A DNA stretch of 64,000 bases, from positions 1,256,774 to 1,320,773 of the forward strand of contig JAFDXL010000009.1 in assembly GCA_018267955.1 (NCBI GenBank), read 5' to 3'. Positions 38,101-44,863 of this stretch are shown here, piece after piece; within the stretch, counting starts at the first letter, position 1, and every line of letters starts with the position of its first letter. The stretch comes from Bacteroidota bacterium (lineage in GTDB: Bacteria > Bacteroidota > Bacteroidia > Chitinophagales > Chitinophagaceae). The notes beneath the pieces are model-generated. The model searched no databases. It was not told where the DNA came from and saw only the letters and a list, made by a program, of their open reading frames with translations. Both the position numbers and the translations under genes were made by a program.

Positions 38101-38491
38101 CATCGTCATACTCTCTTCCGGCAGTTTTACATTCAATAATTAAAAGTGATTTACCAGAATTATCTTTTACCATAATATCCGCTCGGCCACCACTCGCTCC
38201 ATGACCTACTTGCCAGCGAGGTTCTAATTCAATATGATTCGGTTTATACTTTTTCTCAAGAAGTCGATGGACACATTCAAACACAACAAAGTTTTCCTTT
38301 TGAGAAAAATTACAAGTCTGACGCTCATTTACAATTAATCCTTTATCCTCTGGGTAAATTAGTTGTTGGGATTTAAAATCTACCTTTAGTGTCGCATCAA
38401 TATCTGCAAAATCTTTATAAAAAACACCATTATCACTCTCGGCAAAATCAAGTAAATGTAATAGCTCTTTAAAATTATCTTTATCTATCAT
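35105..38491 (-). CDS. Single-chain restriction-modification enzyme (nuclease + N6-adenine methylase + specificity domain)
   Basis: The 1128-residue fusion begins with a PD-(D/E)xK-type nuclease domain (GGRADIMVKD at 101-110 and LLIIECKTAG at 117-125). A helical HsdM-like linker follows (EGQFFTPMPIVKF at about 425). The methylase domain has SAM motif DFACGAGHFL (459-468) and catalytic NPPY (544-547). From about 930 an HsdS-like target-recognition domain appears (WKLERLGDITEIKNGGTPDT to FKIPLPPLPDQKILVSKL). All functions of a type I-like system lie in one chain with no helicase, as in type IIG enzymes. Only one recognition domain is present, so dimers may recognise a split or palindromic site. 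Its stop is 8 bases from the convergent coupling-protein stop. Confidence 0.9.
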   Translation of the reverse strand: MIDKDNFKELLHLLDFAESDNGVFYKDFADIDATLKVDFKSQQLIYPEDKGLIVNERQTCNFSQKENFVVFECVHRLLEKKYKPNHIELEPRWQVGHGASGGRADIMVKDNSGKSLLIIECKTAGREYDDAWKRTLINGGQLLSYSKQAGSTQFVCLYSSDIIDGKLKFSNYVIVLKDNLKLLEELSEKDPLSYEKAKLLDKEDIYTCWKETYAQDFATKGIFEEDIPSYKIGKTKYTINDLATISSNDIQGKYHQFATILRQHNVSGRENAFDKLVNLFLCKIVDETNNPEELRFYWKGIAYDSYFDLVDRLQRLYQVGMDRFLGEDVVYISTTQIDEAFKFFKKDPDSTKETIKRLFKELKFYNNNDFGFIDVHNEKLFYQNSAVLLKIVQMLQDIRLKTENQNQFLGDMFEGFLDQGVKQSEGQFFTPMPIVKFILKSLPLEHVVNSADQIPRMIDFACGAGHFLTEYANELKPIIEKRKDKEPSKYFSNIIGIEKEYRLSKVSKVSAFMYGQDDIKIVYADALAINTEIKDNDYSVLVANPPYSVKGFLETLSDEDLLRYQLIDTIEQKSYPNNNSIETFFIERAKQLLKPDGIAGIIVPPSILSRGKAKSTSKSKNIYVAAREILLKYFDIIAIAEFGSGTFGKTGTSTVTLFLRRRKENPAPADHYLNRVNSWFKGDKKKDNIFKDQYFIEQYCDRIGVEFSDYITFINGEPNKSLLNGDLFRSYSVEFEKWAEVKNKRKMRSFKALSKKQQEKELNKMFYDYVKSVEKEKLYYFILASLNPQKVLVVRSPSKNIDMKDFLGYEWSSAKGKEGIKYLGGISYEDVQIPSEEQDEEIVDLEEDDKRVLSNIFNLNNISTPLYDPNNRYNEKKVNYLIERNFRNESFEIPSELSKFVSKLELTEMIDFMNVDFNKAINLVQKNKIIIDTKWKLERLGDITEIKNGGTPDTNNPAYWNNGTICWATLVDTKHKYLTNTKKKITQLGLKNSNALILPINTVIFSSRATIGEVTINKVPTCTNQGYKNFVCDPKKVDFEYLYYILVHYKKEIESIIPPGTKYKEINTTDIRNFKIPLPPLPDQKILVSKLLKFEKEKNKLLANNMSVEEYEKLVKDKTEDIINNFIK

Positions 38492-38623
38492 GCTTAAACA
38501 TTGATGGATCTACAGCTTATCATTAATTCTAAATTGGGTAATATATTTAATGTGCTTCAACGCATTCAACCAGGCATGGCTATATTGTAATATAGTCCAA
38601 ATGTTGTAATGTTTTATGCATAC

Positions 38624-39517
38624 TCAACTCAACTTTTTAGTTGTTGCGATATAAGTAATCCTGGACTTTTTATTCTCCCTTTTAGGAAAGATTAAAACGA
38701 ACCCATTATAAGTTGTATTAAAAAAATGATATTCAAACTCTTCTTCTCCTGTTTCCGTAGTTAGCGTAAGGATTCCATCGGTCTTCATTCTTCGCCCGTG
38801 AAAATAGTCTTTCACGAATTCCCACGAATACCCAAGTTGATCAGGCCATACTATCGCACCAAAGGATGAGGTAAACTTTTCTGACTGAAAATAATCACGG
38901 GCTTTATATAAAGCAGTGTTACCAGCCAGCTCATGTTTTTCCAATACTAATAAAGCGCATCGCTTTGCTGATGCTTCTACAAATTTCCTCATCGTAGCAT
39001 GATTTGATGCGCCAAAAGTCTTTGCCAGAGATATTGTAGCGCCAATACTTAAGTCAAGCTTGCTCATCTGAGCCTGAAACCTGTCATGTTGAAATAAAAC
39101 CGTGGAAGCAAAGTAATTAGCCTCCTCCTCAAATTGCTCATGTACATCGTGCGATAATGTTTGATCATTATCAACGCAATCAAAAACAGCCTTTTGCCAG
39201 GGTAATAAATGGTGTCCTGCTTCGTGCAATTTAACGAAGTTTTTCCTCGTTGGAGGCTGACTTAAATCCAGGTAAATCGTCTTCTCCTTTCGATCCAAAA
39301 TACCTCTAACCTTTGATAATATTTTTGAAACATCCAGAGTCAGCTTCTTAAAAAATGACGTTTCAATTTTCGAAAGATCAACGCCGGTTGCAACTAACAA
39401 ATCAGCATGCGCAACAATATCATCAACGGGCGTTGGAAATTTATCTAACGCATTACTGGACTTTAAGAGCTCATAAGCTATTTTCTCAATTTGCTGTTTG
39501 GTATAACTGTCTATCAA
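38624..39517 (-). CDS. ImmA/IrrE family metallopeptidase
   Basis: The 297-residue protein has zinc-peptidase motif HEAGH (98-102, in KLHEAGHHLLPW) and the following conserved EEEANYFASTVLF. A C-terminal beta-rich sensor-like half has no family name I recognise. Known members cleave a partner XRE repressor on damage or another signal (ImmA of ICEBs1, IrrE of Deinococcus). The partner is the XRE gene just upstream: the two overlap by 4 bases (the TTG start inside the previous stop, TTGA). It likely derepresses the divergent ubiquitin-like operon at 40020-42096 (inference). Confidence 0.9.
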   Translation of the reverse strand: MIDSYTKQQIEKIAYELLKSSNALDKFPTPVDDIVAHADLLVATGVDLSKIETSFFKKLTLDVSKILSKVRGILDRKEKTIYLDLSQPPTRKNFVKLHEAGHHLLPWQKAVFDCVDNDQTLSHDVHEQFEEEANYFASTVLFQHDRFQAQMSKLDLSIGATISLAKTFGASNHATMRKFVEASAKRCALLVLEKHELAGNTALYKARDYFQSEKFTSSFGAIVWPDQLGYSWEFVKDYFHGRRMKTDGILTLTTETGEEEFEYHFFNTTYNGFVLIFPKRENKKSRITYIATTKKLS

Positions 39518-39867
39518 GCATTCTTCTTTTTATGGCGTAAAAACTTAATATACTCAAGGACCTGATCTTTTTCTTCGTTACTTAAGTTTTCTGCGTAGAA
39601 CGCAATGTTGCTTAATGCCTGATCTTCTTTCGATATTTCGGAAACATTTGCAGAGCCTTCAATAATCCCGGCCGCAGCAAGCAATGAGTTTAAATTTATT
39701 TTATATAGCGTTGATAACTTATATAAAATATTAGCGGAAGGCTTCTGGATCTTATTATTTTCCAGTTGGCTTAAATAAGCATTGGATATACCAGTTGCAT
39801 CTTCCACCTGTCTTAAAGTCATCGGCAAATGCTCACGGGCATCCTTTAATTTTTCACCTAATGACAT
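39514..39867 (-). CDS. XRE-family repressor, partner of the ImmA/IrrE protease
   Basis: About 117 residues from the ATG at 39867 (SLGEKLKDAREHLPMTLRQV, GISNAYLSQLENNKIQKPS), a standard XRE HTH in the first 65 residues. A helical acidic tail (ISKEDQALSNIAFYAENLSNEEK) is plausibly the protease target. The upstream in-frame ATG would add 15 residues falling in the repeat region. The divergent intergenic region holds three phased repeats overlapping the rightward promoter, so it probably represses that operon and itself. Confidence 0.9.
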   Translation of the reverse strand: MSLGEKLKDAREHLPMTLRQVEDATGISNAYLSQLENNKIQKPSANILYKLSTLYKINLNSLLAAAGIIEGSANVSEISKEDQALSNIAFYAENLSNEEKDQVLEYIKFLRHKKKNA

Positions 39868-39914
39868 AACAATAATTTCTGCAAAGTTAGGGATCAATGC
39901 TAAAACAGGCAAAT

Positions 39915-39988
39915 TTTGCTAAATAATTGCTTGATAAAAATAAACTTTGCTAAAATTTTGCTTGATAAATTTAGATTTGCTATCTTTG
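39915..39988 (+). promoter_or_regulatory. Phased operator repeats and TAnnTTTG promoter of the ubiquitin-like operon
   Basis: A 24-base repeat, TTTGCTAAAnnnTTGCTTGATAAA, occurs at 39915-39938 and 39946-39969, differing only at the three n positions, and a partial third copy (TTTGCTA) starts at 39976. Starts are spaced 31 and 30 bases, about three helical turns. TATCTTTG at 39981-39988 matches the Bacteroidota -7 box TAnnTTTG, with TTTTG about 20 bases upstream as a -33-like element. The box abuts an ATG at 39990, so the first usable start is the ATG at 40020. Confidence 0.72.
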
Positions 39989-40019
39989 CATGAGTTCGAT
40001 AACATCAAAAACATCAAAT

Positions 40020-40262
40020 ATGTCCAACTATCATGTTTCTAAAGACCATTCAAGTGGCAAATGGAAAGTGCAAAAAGAAGGCGGCAGAAAAGCAAGCGGT
40101 TTTACCGACACACAAAAAGAGGCTGAAAAAATGGCTAAACAGTTCTCCGGTAATTCAGGTGGGGGTGAGGTACGCATACATGGCCTTGATGGCAAGATCC
40201 GCGACAGTGATACTGTAAAGCCGGGGAACGATCCCTATCCCCCAAAAGATACAACACATTAA
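40020..40262 (+). CDS. DUF2188-like small protein
   Basis: The 80-residue protein reads NYHVSKDHSSGKWKVQKEGG, ASGFTDTQKEAEKMAKQFS and EVRIHGLDGKIRDSDTV, the pattern of DUF2188 (short beta-beta-alpha-beta proteins of unknown role, common in defence and mobile regions). An ATG at 39990 is in frame but directly follows the promoter box, so 40020 was chosen. It is the first gene of the rightward operon with the ubiquitin-like protein and E1-like enzyme, 11 bases before the next gene. Confidence 0.8.
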   Translation: MSNYHVSKDHSSGKWKVQKEGGRKASGFTDTQKEAEKMAKQFSGNSGGGEVRIHGLDGKIRDSDTVKPGNDPYPPKDTTH

Positions 40263-40273
40263 ACAATAAATAC

Positions 40274-40555
40274 ATGAATCAGACAGTACAACAAGGTCAT
40301 GGTAATGACAAAGACAAAAAAGAAATAACAATTATTGTTAACGGGTCACCCGAACAGGTTAAAAAGGAGGAAATGACGTATGAGGAGATCGTCACACTTG
40401 CCTTTCCTGATTTTCCTCAGCATCCGGAACGGAATTATTCAGTAAAATATACCAGGGGGCATGGCAACAAACCTGAAGGCATTTTATCACCTGGTGGAAA
40501 AGTAAAAGTTAAAGATGGAATGGAATTTACAGTTACGCCGACTGGTCAGTCATAA
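40274..40555 (+). CDS. Ubiquitin-like (multi-ubiquitin family) protein, single domain
   Basis: The 93-residue protein has a beta-grasp domain at about 18-90. EITIIVNGSPEQVKKEEMTY is the first hairpin, YEEIVTLAF the helix, and YSVKYTRG and LSPGGKVKVKDGMEFTVTPT the last strands. This matches the multi-ubiquitin (prokaryotic ubiquitin-like) family found beside E1-like ThiF genes. There is one domain only, and the C-terminus is TPTGQS without a GlyGly end, so conjugation would need unusual chemistry or trimming, or does not occur. The next gene starts inside its last 41 bases. Confidence 0.82.
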   Translation: MNQTVQQGHGNDKDKKEITIIVNGSPEQVKKEEMTYEEIVTLAFPDFPQHPERNYSVKYTRGHGNKPEGILSPGGKVKVKDGMEFTVTPTGQS

Positions 40556-41708
40556 TGATGACTTAAAAAAGCTGGTAGATAAAGGCTATGCTGTTGCATT
40601 AGACAGCAATCATTTAGTGATACGTGATATTCCTTATTTGGATCAGGACGGGGCGCTGAAAACAGGCGCCATCGTCTCCAAATTGAATATTATTGACGAA
40701 TACCACGTTTCCCAGGTCGATCATCAGATATTTTTCTGCGGATCCCATCCACATGAATTGAACGGCAAAAAAATAGCAAATCTCGGAGGCGGTGCAATGA
40801 CCATAAAATTGCTTTCCCCGGATTTATTGGTCGAACGTTCTTTTTCTAATAAACCAACTGCAACAGGTGCTTATACAGATCACTTTGAAAAAATTGAAAA
40901 CTATGTGGCATTATTTTCCGGGCCGGCAATAGAGAAGTACCCGGATGTAACGCCCTATACTTTCAAGGAATATGATAGCATTAATGATTCGGTTTTCAAA
41001 TTCAGTGATACGCTGACGAGCCGGGCAGAAATCGGTGATCTCGCCTCAAAATTCAAGGATGATATTATAGCCATCATTGGCTTGGGGGGCACAGGTTCTT
41101 ACATCTTAGATTTTCTTGTCAAAACACCTGTGAAAGAGATCCGCGGATTCGATTATGACTCGTATCATGTTCATAATGCGTTTCGATCGCCGGGAACATT
41201 GAATGCAGATGACCTTGGAAAACGTAAAGCCGAAGTGTACCAATCCAGATATGAAGGCTTCCGGTCCGGGCTTAAAATGGAACCTGAATTTATTATGTCA
41301 GATTCTGAAGAGGATTTAAAAGATGTAACCTTCGCTTTTGTCTGTGTGGACAAGGGCGCCTCCAGAGCCGCTATAACCGAGCTACTCATAAAAATGAGTA
41401 TTCCATTCATAGATGTTGGCATGGGACTTCAACGCGATAACGGGTCTATCGGAGGTATGATCAGGACAACTTATTATCCGGTAGCTGAAGCACAGAAAAT
41501 AGCTGATAAGAAACTGGCACCAATGGCGGATTATCCTGACGACGAGTATCGAACCAATATCCAGATTTCAGAATTAAACGCCTTAAACGCCAGCATGGCT
41601 GTTCTGAAGTATAAACAGGTTCGTGGCTTTTATAGCGACAAGGACAGCTACTATAATATGCTGTTCGACATAAATGATTGCAAGAACATTGGCGAGAATG
41701 AATATTAA
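40515..41708 (+). CDS. E1-like ThiF-family adenylyltransferase with DUF6791-type N-domain
   Basis: The 397-residue protein has an N-terminal domain of about 150 residues (LVSHNDDLKKLVDKGYAVAL, IFFCGSHPHELNGKKI) that looks like DUF6791, often fused to ThiF. The Rossmann ATP-binding domain follows, with IIAIIGLGGTGSYILDFL (185-201), the Asp after it (GFDYD) and FAFVCVDKGASR. E1-like enzymes adenylate the C-terminus of a ubiquitin-like protein. Cys75 in the N-domain is the only cysteine placed in a conserved-looking motif; whether it takes a thioester is unknown. It overlaps the ubiquitin-like gene upstream and the DUF6527 gene downstream, so all are translationally coupled. Confidence 0.85.
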   Translation: MEWNLQLRRLVSHNDDLKKLVDKGYAVALDSNHLVIRDIPYLDQDGALKTGAIVSKLNIIDEYHVSQVDHQIFFCGSHPHELNGKKIANLGGGAMTIKLLSPDLLVERSFSNKPTATGAYTDHFEKIENYVALFSGPAIEKYPDVTPYTFKEYDSINDSVFKFSDTLTSRAEIGDLASKFKDDIIAIIGLGGTGSYILDFLVKTPVKEIRGFDYDSYHVHNAFRSPGTLNADDLGKRKAEVYQSRYEGFRSGLKMEPEFIMSDSEEDLKDVTFAFVCVDKGASRAAITELLIKMSIPFIDVGMGLQRDNGSIGGMIRTTYYPVAEAQKIADKKLAPMADYPDDEYRTNIQISELNALNASMAVLKYKQVRGFYSDKDSYYNMLFDINDCKNIGENEY

Positions 41709-42096
41709 TATTGAACTCCAACGGGTAGAATTTATACCAAAGACATTAGAAGAGGGAATATTATATCTATCCGAACGGTTCAAAGTTGCGGCACACCTGT
41801 GTCCATGCGGATGCAGCTCTAAAATTGTTACCCCTCTTGGCCCATGCGAATGGTCTATTACCATAAAAAAGAAAAAACCGACACTATATCCGTCAATTGG
41901 TAACTGGCAAATACCTTGTCGATCGCATTACTGGATCAAGAAAGGCCGGATTCAATGGTCTTATTCATGGACTGATGAGCAAATACAAGCTGGCCGTAAT
42001 AAAGAGCAGGCCAAGCGTGAATTATTTTATCAGAAAAAAACTGATCTTACGAAGGGGTCGCTTTGGAAACGGATCAGGAATTGGATTCTAAGCTAA
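41698..42096 (+). CDS. DUF6527-like Cys-rich protein of the ubiquitin-like operon
   Basis: The 132-residue protein begins IELQRVEFIPKTLEEGILYLS. A metal-binding-like Cys cluster, CPCGC (35-39), is complemented by Cys74 and His77 (CRSHYWI), so a treble-clef or similar zinc site is likely. The last third is helical and basic, with Trp residues (ELFYQKK, WKRIRNW). The family resembles DUF6527, known next to ThiF and multi-ubiquitin genes and of unproven function. It starts 11 bases before the stop of the E1-like gene. It could be the transfer or removal factor of the pathway (inference). Confidence 0.78.
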   Translation: MNINIELQRVEFIPKTLEEGILYLSERFKVAAHLCPCGCSSKIVTPLGPCEWSITIKKKKPTLYPSIGNWQIPCRSHYWIKKGRIQWSYSWTDEQIQAGRNKEQAKRELFYQKKTDLTKGSLWKRIRNWILS

Positions 42097-42160
42097 CTAT
42101 AATACTAGCGAAGATCATCGTACAATACGAGGCTTCTTTATGCAGTGCTTAAGCAGGGTT

Positions 42161-43393
42161 TCATACCAGCATACTTTCCAATTCATCCTTCCACTTTACA
42201 AAGCCATCCGCTAAATCGGAATAATCATGACGAATGCGATCAAAAGAGGAGCCATCTGTTGACTTTACATAAACAGACTTGCCATGAATCCTGATAGCAT
42301 TTATTACATCTTCGATCTTTTTCAACGCGTTTTTTAGTGCAGGAATATCCTTTTCAACATGCCAGGTATAGGTAGCCTCTTCGGTGTCGAGTGTTTCCCA
42401 CACCAGGTGATAGTTCTTTTCACCTTCATAAAGAAAGATAAAAGAAAATGGCTTGTGTATAAATCGCAGCTTTAGTATCTCATGCTTATGCTTGCTCGAA
42501 AGAAACCTGAGATGCCTGTAATGTTTTGTATATGTTATCTTTAATAAGTCTTCGAAAAAATCTTTTTCATTGTTATAAAGAGTACTTGCCTTAAGGTTTT
42601 CTTCGCCGAATACATCGAAGTATTCATCCATTGTAAAAACCGTTTTGTCTACCTCTCGTATCCTGCTTTTGATTGCCTTAGCATACTCAAATTTCACGTC
42701 ATCAATTAAGCGTTCATCTATTCTATCAATTTCTGATGACTGGGCACTAACGGATTTGATTTCATCATTTTCCATCTCGATAGTGGCAGTTACCTGGATT
42801 TTTTTGGTATTAAGGACATTAGCGAAATAATTTTTCACAGCATCAAATTCCTCTTTTATATATGAGTTATCGATGCGTATATCCACGGATCTATGCCACG
42901 CTTTGAACATCTTCTCAAACATAACATAGCCAGGCTTAAAATGAATGTTTTTGAATGGCATTGAAAAGGTTTCACCTATCGTTTTCTTTATTGGAGCCCA
43001 GGCATCATTTTGAGCATATCGAGGCCTATCCGGGGTATCTACCGATGCCTCTCTTTCAGGACGAATACAAATTGGCGAATTTAAATGAAGCGTATTCAGA
43101 AGACCGCTTGTATCAATATGCCTAAAAGTAACAGACCTGATTGCTTTGAGTTTGTCAGCAATAGACTGCTGATTAAATGGAAAATCAGTTTCTCCAACAT
43201 GATAAGATAAAATTTCGCAGAATAACCTTTGCTCAGTTTCTATATAATTCAGAACACGAATTGTCCAGAAAGCGGAAGATTTGAAAGGAGGAGTGTGCTC
43301 TGAAAGCCCCGCTTGTATCAATGTCAGTGGATTATCCGGCGTGAGATATGCCCTATCTTGTTTAAAAAGTATTTTGAATTCCTGTCCTTTCAT
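42161..43393 (-). CDS. Hypothetical protein (410 aa) convergent with the ubiquitin-like operon
   Basis: I do not recognise this soluble protein, which has no signal or membrane segment. The N-terminal part is mixed (FWTIRVLNYIETEQRLFCEI), the middle is helical and charged, and the C-terminal half has a beta region (FSFIFLYEGEKNYHLVWETL) and a final helical pair (FDRIRHDYSDLADGFVKWK). No nuclease or ATPase motif is visible. It ends 64 bases from the convergent DUF6527 gene and is the last of three leftward genes (with 43479 and 44273), which may form one unit. Confidence 0.72.
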   Translation of the reverse strand: MKGQEFKILFKQDRAYLTPDNPLTLIQAGLSEHTPPFKSSAFWTIRVLNYIETEQRLFCEILSYHVGETDFPFNQQSIADKLKAIRSVTFRHIDTSGLLNTLHLNSPICIRPEREASVDTPDRPRYAQNDAWAPIKKTIGETFSMPFKNIHFKPGYVMFEKMFKAWHRSVDIRIDNSYIKEEFDAVKNYFANVLNTKKIQVTATIEMENDEIKSVSAQSSEIDRIDERLIDDVKFEYAKAIKSRIREVDKTVFTMDEYFDVFGEENLKASTLYNNEKDFFEDLLKITYTKHYRHLRFLSSKHKHEILKLRFIHKPFSFIFLYEGEKNYHLVWETLDTEEATYTWHVEKDIPALKNALKKIEDVINAIRIHGKSVYVKSTDGSSFDRIRHDYSDLADGFVKWKDELESMLV

Positions 43394-43478
43394 TTATTAC
43401 CGGTATCATGTATTAAACGATGAGAAAGTTTTATGCAATAAAATAACAGCATTTCACTTAAACCCTGCATTAATCCTG

Positions 43479-44147
43479 CTACCATTTGATTTCAGGAAAA
43501 TCAGCAAACTCGAGATCTGCCACTGCACAACCTTGTTCTTTTGCAGATTGTTGAAATGATGTAACCAACTCTTTGTAGCCTTGCTGCCATTCAGAGAAAT
43601 GTGCAGCAATGAGTATAGGTATCTTTCTGAATCTTGCTTTACCAGCCCTGGCTGTAACGTATTTGATATGTAGCGCCTGGTAAATAATAAATGCATACTC
43701 ATTGCTAATATTAATTCTCTGTCCTATAAAATCCTTGATAGCATTGGCTCCTTCGGAATCATATTCAAATAATGCCTGCTCAATAATATGCTCAAGCAAG
43801 TATAAGGTAGCCTGCTGTAATTTATCGCTTTGAGAATAACCTGCATTGTGTCGCAGCACACTGATAAAAATCAGGATATCTGTCCATACAAGCCGGAAAC
43901 CATACAATACGTGCTGGATATTATCCGCATCGTATGTAAACGTTTCTTTCAGCCGCTGGCCGGATGATGCCTTCCTGACTTCGTAAGCAAAGTTCATTAG
44001 CAACTGGAATTGGGCGCCTTGTGCCCCGTTATGCTGATCAAGGGAATTTGCGACGTGGTGAATGGTGTCATAAAGTGAATTTAATTCACCGTAGTTACCA
44101 TAAATGGAAACACCAGTCCCATTTTTGGTTGGGTAAGCTTGTAGCAT
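43479..44147 (-). CDS. DUF6904-like hypothetical protein (222 aa)
   Basis: The protein is helical. LNSLYDTIHHVANSLDQHN is followed by a central bundle (RLVWTDILIFISVLRHNAG, ATLYLLEHIIEQALFEYD) and a C-terminal part (YEFAD-type acidic end, LEFADFPEIKW). It resembles proteins annotated DUF6904, seen in accessory regions of many bacteria; this assignment is from memory and tentative. No catalytic motif is visible. It lies between two other unknown leftward genes with gaps of 85 and 125 bases. Confidence 0.7.
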   Translation of the reverse strand: MLQAYPTKNGTGVSIYGNYGELNSLYDTIHHVANSLDQHNGAQGAQFQLLMNFAYEVRKASSGQRLKETFTYDADNIQHVLYGFRLVWTDILIFISVLRHNAGYSQSDKLQQATLYLLEHIIEQALFEYDSEGANAIKDFIGQRINISNEYAFIIYQALHIKYVTARAGKARFRKIPILIAAHFSEWQQGYKELVTSFQQSAKEQGCAVADLEFADFPEIKW

Positions 44148-44272
44148 GGTATTGAATTGGATTTGACAAGTAGTAATGGTATCCTACGTTTCCCTTTCTA
44201 CCTGCCGGCCTTTATCTTGGTTTAAAAATATAGTTCATTTTTTCCAGTTATCCGTTGTATCATAGGTAAATA

Positions 44273-44863
44273 CTATTTATCCCCTTTAAGATAACTGATG
44301 AGCTTGTTGAAGCTAAATCCGATACCTGCAATGTTCGGTTCCAGGATCACAGAATTCACCAATGCTCCGCCAATCCCTTTTTTTCTTTCCTTGATAACCG
44401 AAAATTCATCAAGGTCCTGGCCTTGCTTAATTTTTGAGAATATTTTTTGGATCAACTCTACTACTTCCGTTGTGTTCTTGCAATGCTTGCGCAATGGAAA
44501 CAAAACAAGCTTAAAATTTTGTCCTGCTGCCCGCTCCGGCATTTCCATATTCCTGCGGCGAAAAGCTGCCGGATGTTTGTTGGTAACTAAAATAGCCGGG
44601 AGTAACTCTTCCCGCTCAGCATTCTCGCCATTAATGCTATGCCACGATAAAACCTCATCGCTAAAATGAATCCCCTCATCTGTACGCATAATGACTACAG
44701 CATTCTTTTTTTCGGATGCAAGCGTTGCCATCCTGCCAAAATTATCCCTCAATGCCTGGCTTAAAGGTTCATGCCAGCCATAATCCAGTAGATAGATAAA
44801 ATAATCCCTGTGGTGCCCATCAGGAATTCCCTCCAGGCTATGAACCATAAGTCCCATTGTCAT
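44273..44863 (-). CDS. Hypothetical alpha/beta protein (196 aa)
   Basis: I do not recognise the family. The protein alternates helices and strands: DYFIYLLDYGWHEPLSQAL, KNAVVIMRTDEGIHFSDE, LLPAILVTNKHPAAFR, FKLVLFPLRKHCKNTTEVVE. The layout is like a small Rossmann- or TIR-like fold, but without a motif I can assign. The order in each half (strand, then acidic turn, then helix) would repay a structure search. It is the first gene of the leftward trio facing away from the PRTRC cassette. Confidence 0.68.
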   Translation of the reverse strand: MTMGLMVHSLEGIPDGHHRDYFIYLLDYGWHEPLSQALRDNFGRMATLASEKKNAVVIMRTDEGIHFSDEVLSWHSINGENAEREELLPAILVTNKHPAAFRRRNMEMPERAAGQNFKLVLFPLRKHCKNTTEVVELIQKIFSKIKQGQDLDEFSVIKERKKGIGGALVNSVILEPNIAGIGFSFNKLISYLKGDK

